A stretch of 64,000 bases of DNA from Neostapfia colusana (Eukaryota; Streptophyta; Magnoliopsida; Poales; Poaceae): contig JASWHV010000010.1 of the NCBI GenBank assembly GCA_030760725.1, positions 34,663,760-34,727,759 on the forward strand, in the 5' to 3' direction. Under the pieces are notes generated by a model, which did not search any database, was not told the origin of the DNA, and saw nothing but the letters and a program-made list of their open reading frames with translations. Within the stretch, counting starts at the first letter, position 1. The number at the start of each line of letters is the position of its first letter. The translations under genes were made by a program, and so were the position numbers. Shown in pieces: positions 58,270-64,000 of the stretch.

Positions 58270-59330
58270 TTAGGCTACTTCCCCTCGCTTACCCAAAATC
58301 TTAAATGGCCCGATATAGCGAGGTGCTAGCTTGCCTTTGACGTTGAAACATCGTTGGCCACGGATAGGCGATACCTTAAGGTATACAAAGTCTCCTACTT
58401 CGAATGTCAACTTTCTTTCCCTATTGTCCGCATAGCCCTTTTGGTGTGACTGAGCGGCCTTCAAGTTCTCCCGTATAGTTTGGACTTGCTTCTCAGCCTC
58501 TTGCAGCACTTCTGGTCCAAACACTTGGTTCTCTCCGGTCTCGTTCCAGAGCAACGGCGTTCTACACCGTCTACCATATAATGCTTCAAAAGGTGACATC
58601 TTCAAACTTGCTTGGTAGCTGTTGTTGTACCAGAACTCGGCATACGGAAAGCTCCTATCCCAACTACATCCATGTTTTAAGGCACAAGCTCTCAACATGT
58701 CCTCCAAAATTTGGTTTGTCCTCTTAGTTTGTCCATCAGTCTGCGGTGGTACGCGGAGCTAAAATCCAGTCGTGTACCCATAGCTTCATGCAGCTTCTTC
58801 CAGAACCTATAGGTAAATTGGGTACCCCGGTCTGAAACTATCCTTTTTGGGACTCCACGACGGCACACGATCTGCTCCATATACAGCTTGGCTAGATCCG
58901 TCACGCGGTACGTGGTTTTAACAGGAAGAAAATGAGCGGTTTTTGTCAATCGATCCATGATAACCCAGATGGAGTTGTAAGCCGACCGAGTACGTGGTAA
59001 TCCGACGATTAAATCCATACTGATGTCCTCCCACTTCCACTCGGGTACCTTCAACGGTTGCAACAGTCCAGCGGGTCTTTGATGTTCGGCCTTAACCCGT
59101 TGGCGTGTGTCGCATAGAGCAACATATTCAACTATATCCCTCTTCATACCATCGCACCAATAACAAGTTTTTAGGTCCTTGTACATCTTTGTACTGTCGT
59201 GATGTATGGAATAAGGTGAGTCATGTGCCTCTTTTAATATCGTGTCGCGAATGTGCTTCACGTTAGGCACACAAATCCTTTTTCCTAAGCAAAGTGTTCC
59301 TCGAAGTCCTTTTCTATGCCTTGTCGGATC
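58270..59330 (-). pseudogene. gag-pol: E integrase, broken
   Basis: Zinc region with EAH and SIH but CDTR instead of CDTC, so one zinc ligand is lost. Then MDLIVGLP, SDRGTQF and a frameshift where HPQTDGQTER should be (about 58740). The frame then resumes as EDMLRACALKHG, FEALYGRRCRTP and KVSPIRGQ to 58270. The upstream end near 59330 is also out of frame with RNase H. Confidence 0.87.
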
Positions 59331-59353
59331 CTTTCCTTGATCTCCTTGATTTC

Positions 59354-60097
59354 CTAATCCGTTGCTTGGCCATCTCGTATCTCTTGCTCCAGCGAAGAGT
59401 AGAGTTCCATCACTTCCATCTCGTTTAAGAACCCGAGATGTAACCGTTCGAACTCCTTGCGCAGCATGGGTGATAGCTCTCGAACCATGAGTTGGTGACA
59501 CGCTCCCTTTTGGCTCAATGCATCAGCTACTACATTGGCCTTCCCGGGGTGATAGTTGATTCCAACATCATAATCCTTGATGAGTTCCAACAATCAACGT
59601 TGCCTCAAATTCAAATCTGTTTGCATGAATATATACTTGAGGCTTTTGTGATCCTTATAGATCTCACATCGGTGGCCAAGGATATAATGTCTCCAAATCT
59701 TTAATGCATGCACCATGGCTTCAAGTTCCAAGTCATGCATGGGGTAATTCAGCTCGTGTTTCTTGAGTTGTCTCGACGCATAGGCTACCACTTGTCCTTC
59801 TTTCATGAGCACACATCCAAGACCTTGTCTTGATGCGTCACAATATATGTCGAAGCTCTTGCTCACGTCCAGCAATACCAAAACCTGTGCTGTAGTTAGC
59901 CTTTTCTTGAGCTCCTCGAAGCTTTCTTGACACACTGGTGTCCACTGAAATGCTTTTCCCTTCATTAGCAATTCAGTCATAGGCTTCGCTATTTTGGAGA
60001 AATCCTTGATGAACCGACGATAGTATCCAGCCATCCCAAGGAAACTCCGAATATCCTTCACGATCTGCGGCTGGTTCCACTTCAGAACATCTCCCAC
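59354..60097 (-). pseudogene. gag-pol: E RT end and RNase H
   Basis: SFLGMAGYYRRFIKDF (connection domain), RNase H with YCDASRQGLG, HDLELEAMVH and KDHKSLKYIF, interrupted by a stop after LNLRQR at 59594, then INYHPGKANVVADALS. A gap of about 140 bp to the previous RT piece contains stops. Confidence 0.87.
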
Positions 60098-60235
60098 TTT
60101 TCCGGGATCAACTGATACTCCTTCCTCGGAGATGATGTGGCCTAGGAACGATATCTCCTATAGCCAAAATTGACACTTGCTAAGCTTGGCATACAATTGA
60201 TGCTCTTGCAGTTTCTGCAGCGTCAATCTTAAGTG

Positions 60236-61036
60236 TTATTCATGTTCTTCCTCACTTTTTGAATACACCATGATATCGTCGATGAAAACCACGACAAACT
60301 TGTCCAAGTACTCCATGAAGACCTTATTCATGAGGTACATGAAATATGCGGGTGCATTCGATAACCCAAAAGACATCACGGTATATTCATACGAACCATA
60401 CCGTGTTCGAAAGGCAGTCTTGGGTATGTCGGAGGGCTTAATCTTCAGCTGGAAGTAACCCGGCCGAAGATCAATCTTGGAGAAAACTCGGGCTCCCTTC
60501 ATTTGGTCGAACAGGTCCTCTATACGGGGCAGAGGGTACTTGTTCTTGATCGTCACCTCATTGAGAGACCTATAATCCACGCACATCCTTTGGGTCCCAT
60601 CCTTCTTGTCTACGAAGAGCACGGGGGCTCCCCATGGTGACGAGCTTGGGCGTATAAAACCCTTCTCTAACTGCTCCTGAATTTGCTTCTTGAGTTCCAC
60701 TAGTTCATTAACGGGCATGCTATAGGGTCTCTTTGCTATAGGTGCAGTTCCGGGTACCAAATCAATCGCATACTCAATGTCCCGGTCAGGTGGCATACCT
60801 GGAAGTTCTTCCGGGAACACATCCGAGAATTCTTGAACCACCAGAATTCTTTCCAGAGTTGCTTCTTCGACGTGGTTCAACGTTGCCTTCTTGGTTTCAG
60901 GTTGGGCTGACTCGAACTCAATACGGGTACCGTGCTCATTTGTCAACTGCACTCTCCTCTTAGCACATTGGATTACTCCGTTGTGCTTGCTTAACCAATC
61001 CATTCCGAGTATTATGTCGAGCCCTTGGGAATCCAA
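60236..61036 (-). pseudogene. gag-pol: E protease end and RT catalytic region
   Basis: DIILGMDWLSKHNG (end of protease), ELPGMPPDRDIEYAID, RPSSSPWGAP, VDYRSLNEVTI, LRPGYFQLKI (DLRSGYHQ in relatives) and VVFIDDIMVYSK. Ends at a stop after KSEEEHE. Confidence 0.9.
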
Positions 61037-61059
61037 TACAATGAGGTTGGCAAGGAAGT

Positions 61060-61389
61060 CTACCCCCTTATTTTAAGGTTGACTTTCGGACATACTATAT
61101 TAGTCCTCATCTCTCCACCGGGAGAATTAACTAACATAGTAGATTTCATGTGTGATATGGGTAGATTGTACTTGGCAACATGCTTGGATGATATGAATGA
61201 ATGTGATGCTCCAGAATCAAATAAAATGGTGGCTGGGTTGGAGTTGGCAAGGAACATACCAATCACGACGTCCTCAGCCTGTTGCGCTTCCTCAGCGGAG
61301 ACATGATTCACGTTGCCACAAGCGTACCTCTGTTGTCCACAGTTTCCTTGCGTAGCTCCTCCATTCGGCCATGGGTTCTGCTTGGGCAC
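61060..61389 (-). pseudogene. gag-pol: E protease N-terminal part
   Basis: Contains ILFDSGASHSFISS with the catalytic Asp intact, then VNSPGGEMRT. A frameshift near 61070 separates it from the LDSQGLDIILG continuation. Confidence 0.88.
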
Positions 61390-61395
61390 GTTGCT

Positions 61396-62456
61396 TTACT
61401 GTCCAGGACCTTTCCTCGGGCACTGACTTGCAAAGTGTCCTGTTTCTCCGCATGCAAAGCATGCCTTGTTGCCCAAGACAGCGGGGACGTTGGGGTGGGG
61501 GTTTTGTGCATAGGTGCCCATGTTAGGATGAGGCGCCGGAGGCAAGGGCACACGGGGTGCTTGCATAATGGGACGTTGCTGTGATGGTTGATTAGGGCGA
61601 AAAGTAGGAGCGGACGATCCATACTGTGGTGCAGCTGGGGGCATGTACCGGGGACGTACGTTGCTCCCTTGTGGCTGGTATGGCATCTTTCTTTTGCCCT
61701 CTTGCTCGATCTCTTAGATCTTGCTCTCAACCACTATGGCTTTGTCAACTAGCTTCTGGAAGTTCGCATATTCGTTGTTGAGGAGCTAAACCTGGATCTC
61801 ATTGTTCAACCCTCTCGTGAACATGTACTGCTTCCGTTGGTCCGAGTTGACATTTTCGGGGGCATACCGTGACAGTTGCGTGAACTTGTTGAGGTACTCA
61901 TTCACGCTCTTCCTGCCCTGGCGGAGACCATCAAACTCTTGTCTTTTGAGCATCATGACTCCAACAGGAACGTAGTGAGAGCGAAAACTCTCCTTAAACT
62001 CGGTCCAAGTGATGGTCTCCTGGTTGATATGAGCGTTGCATAGAGCATCCCACCATCAGCGGCTGCTCCCGTAAGATGGTGCGATGTGAAGAGAACGTTC
62101 TCTCGATCATTGCACTGAACTATGACAAGGTTCTTCTCCATGGACTTCAACCAATCGTTGGCCTTCATGGGATCATTAGCTTCTGCAAAAGTGGGTGGTC
62201 GAGTCCTCATGAACTCTCCTAATCGGTTGTGAGCCGGCAGTGGTGGCGGTGGTGCAGGAGCAGGGTTGTTGTTGTTGGCTTGCAGCTGACCCAAAGTTTG
62301 GATCATGGTTTGCATGAGCTGGTTCTGCATTGCCATCAACCTTTCAAGGTTGTTTCCACCAGCCTCGGGGTTGACATTCTCAGGAACTTCGACGTGGTCA
62401 TCCTCTTGGTTGCCACAGACGTTCCTCCTTTGTTGGTCGGCGTTTTCTCTCACCAT
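61396..62456 (-). pseudogene. gag-pol: E gag, several breaks
   Basis: The probable start is MVRENADQQRRN at 62456. A coiled or polar region (LERLMAMQNQLMQTMIQTLG), a proline run, then FMRTRPPTFAEANDPMKAND, the counterpart of EADDWLK in B. A frameshift near 62055 follows GAAAD. The remainder continues in another frame (QEFDGLRQGRKSVNEYLNKF), passes a stop near 61715, and ends with a proline-rich region and CCHC CFACGETGHFASQC. A stop at 61396 cuts it from protease. No acceptor-like AG precedes this start. Confidence 0.85.
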
Positions 62457-62727
62457 CAGTGAGAGAGGGTTGGATAGAATAGAAGTTAGAATTTTTAGAT
62501 GGATTCTCCCCAACTATATGCATCAAGGGTATGAACTATATATTAATCTATATGAGGATGTGAACACATGCCGAAGCATCTCACATCTCTCTACTATGTG
62601 TAGATATGGACGACGCTGAAACGTCCCACAACTCACACTAAGCACACAATCACAAGAAATCATCACAAAAGTTTCACACAACTCCTATTCAAGCTTACTT
62701 AATGGGAGTCCTATGTGTTTTTAGGGT
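62457..62727 (-). other. Untranslated leader of E, gag side
   Basis: AT-rich, about 270 bp, no gene seen. Confidence 0.65.
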
Positions 62728-63017
62728 GATACCAATCTGTCGCCTCGTCCTATAGTCAATGTGGTTTGGGGTGATACCTATGATACCAATCTGTGATCAA
62801 TATGTGACTTCTCCTAGGCTTGCATCACACGGTCAAGGTGGTTCTGATGCCAATCTATGCATTCTTGGCTTGCATCGTTCGGTCAATTGTGGCTCCAATG
62901 CTAATCTATGATTAGGCCTGGGCTTGCATCCTATGTCAGCGTGGCTTCTAATACCAATCTGTGATTTCTATCTAGGCTTGTGACCTACAGTGAACCGTGG
63001 TAGCTCTTATACCAATA
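62728..63017 (-). repeat. Tandem PBS-like repeats in E leader
   Basis: Six copies of a motif like GATACCAATCTGTGAT (reverse of a Met-type PBS) at about 62728, 62782, 62846, 62897, 62949 and 63008, spaced 51-65 bp. Most are followed by a GGCTTGCATC block and a GGTCAA..GTGG block. The last copy is the PBS beside the LTR. Confidence 0.75.
63005..63017 (-). promoter_or_regulatory. E primer-binding site, diverged
   Basis: The minus strand reads TATTGGTATAAGAG, one base off the TGGTATCAGAG core, directly against the LTR. Confidence 0.7.
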
Positions 63018-64000
63018 TGTGGCGCCCCTGTTCCGAGAAAACCTCAGAACTGAGCTGCTGCATATGTGTTCCCAGGATGTTCATCACACATACACATGTA
63101 TCCACAAACTGAATTCAGAATATAACCACGAGTAATAGGGTTTTATTACAATGTCTCATGAATTTATAATTCATTCTAGCAGCGGAAGTCTTATTCTAAC
63201 AGCGGAAGTCTTCTAAACTATTGCGGAAGCAAACTAAACAGCAGCAGTGGCTCCATCTCTTACTCCACAGGCAAGTTGACGGTGGATCACATGCATAGTA
63301 CTCCACATGGTCTTCAAAGTACTCCTCTCCTGTTGCTGATGATGAAGTAATAATGCAAGTTTGAGTACATGATGTACTCAGCAAGTGCGGGAAAGTATGA
63401 TATGTAGCTTATAGCAAGGTAGGATTAAAAAGGTTCTTTGCAGAAAGAAAAGTTTATTTCACAAACATGATAAAAACAGCAACTAGCTTCAAATGAATTT
63501 AATCATGTAACCAATTAGAACATCAACATACCTCTTTTATGATTCACCACTTTTCATATCTCATCCGAACATTTATCCTTCTCAAAATTTCTTATGCTCA
63601 TGAATACCATCTCGTATTCATTATCATCTCATCTCATATTCAATTCCATCTCATAACCGAGATCAAAGCTCATTATCACAGCTCAATAGTCCAATCTTAT
63701 TACCAAGACTCAACAGTCTCGAAACCAAACCTCAATGACCAAACCATAACCAAACCAATAACCATCCCAAACCTCCCATCTAATCATGTGAGTTGTCCAG
63801 GTGCTTGTGACTGTAAGCTCGGCTATCATGATAGTTTTACACTCTGCAGAGGTGGCACCACTTTACCCACAAGTTTGTGATTTCGTCATCTGTCGGCGAC
63901 TGCAGAACCTCCATTATACCATTACACAACCGTCGGTGTATGGTCAAGAGATCACAAAATATCCTTTACAAAGGGGCTACTAGATGTATGGACTCACTAA
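63018..64000 (-). repeat. E 5' LTR, cut by the window edge
   Basis: In plus reading starts TGTGGCGCCCCTG. Contains a reverse poly(A) signal (TTTATT near 63142) and blocks like the B LTR near 63360-63400 and 63790-63990. Small frames inside are unconserved. The LTR is at least 983 bp long. Confidence 0.82.

Larger units (their letters stand above)
57753..64000 (-). mobile_element. Element E: degraded Tekay-like chromovirus
   Basis: Minus-strand order from right to left: 5' LTR (63018 on), PBS, leader with repeats, gag, protease, RT, RNase H, integrase, chromodomain, polypurine tract, truncated 3' LTR. Its LTR resembles the B LTR in several blocks (TACTCAGCAAGTG, ACTCTGCAGAG, ACCTCCATTAT), so it is a diverged relative of B. 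Many stops and frameshifts make it the most decayed element here. Confidence 0.88.

Noticed and set aside
62728..63017. CRISPR-like array
   Set aside because: Repeats are degenerate, spacers share sequence with one another, and the array lies in a plant retroelement leader next to the PBS.

Overview
The window is plant nuclear DNA, most likely from a grass. It holds almost nothing but Ty3/gypsy LTR retrotransposons nested inside one another. I found no host gene, rRNA, functional tRNA gene, CRISPR array or bacterial gene. The plant call rests on the gag-protease-RT-RNase H-integrase-chromodomain order (Tekay/Del-type chromoviruses), primer-binding sites complementary to initiator tRNA-Met (TGGTATCAGAGC), very long LTRs (3.4-5.1 kb) and one Au-type SINE. 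The grass call is an inference from resemblance to rice RIRE3/RIRE8-like elements. The setting looks like repeat-rich, probably heterochromatic, intergenic DNA.

Layout. Element D (plus strand) is the outer host. Its 5' LTR runs from before base 1 to about 3058, followed by a leader carrying a SINE and by gag/protease/RT up to 6899. The rest of pol resumes at 37356-39780, and the 3' LTR occupies 39846-43079 plus 56616-57703. A solo LTR, F (about 5.08 kb, plus strand, TSD agtac), split the RT of D at 6899/37356. Two nearly complete elements of one family then inserted into F in opposite orientations: B1 (7379-20071, minus, TSD gttat) and B2 (22843-35509, plus, TSD ctttc). They form a head-to-head inverted pair of about 12.7 kb arms separated by 2.77 kb of F. 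Element C (43080-56610, minus, TSD gtgtc) sits in the 3' LTR of D. Immediately after that LTR come 49 bp that look like the PBS/leader of D, then a truncated 3' LTR of element E. E (minus, degraded) runs to the right edge, where its 5' LTR (from 63018) is cut by the window.

Relative age from nesting and by-eye LTR differences: D and E are old, with D predating its nested insertions and E the most decayed; F came later, C is younger, and B1 and B2 are youngest (under 1% LTR divergence each by my count).

How the parts work together. Each intact element would be transcribed from its 5' LTR, primed by tRNA-Met at the PBS, and express gag-pol with a C-terminal chromodomain that steers integration to heterochromatin. 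B1 and B2 also carry an unbroken 259-aa reading frame (orf0) between PBS and gag. Both gag-pol frames are broken, by different lesions. The most notable patterns are: a 3' splice-acceptor-like sequence directly before the start codons of orf0, gag and equivalents in B1, B2, C and D; arrays of PBS-like motifs next to the PBS of D and E; conserved hairpins before the polypurine tract and near LTR ends; and a dsRNA-binding-domain-like frame in C fused to a truncated gag.
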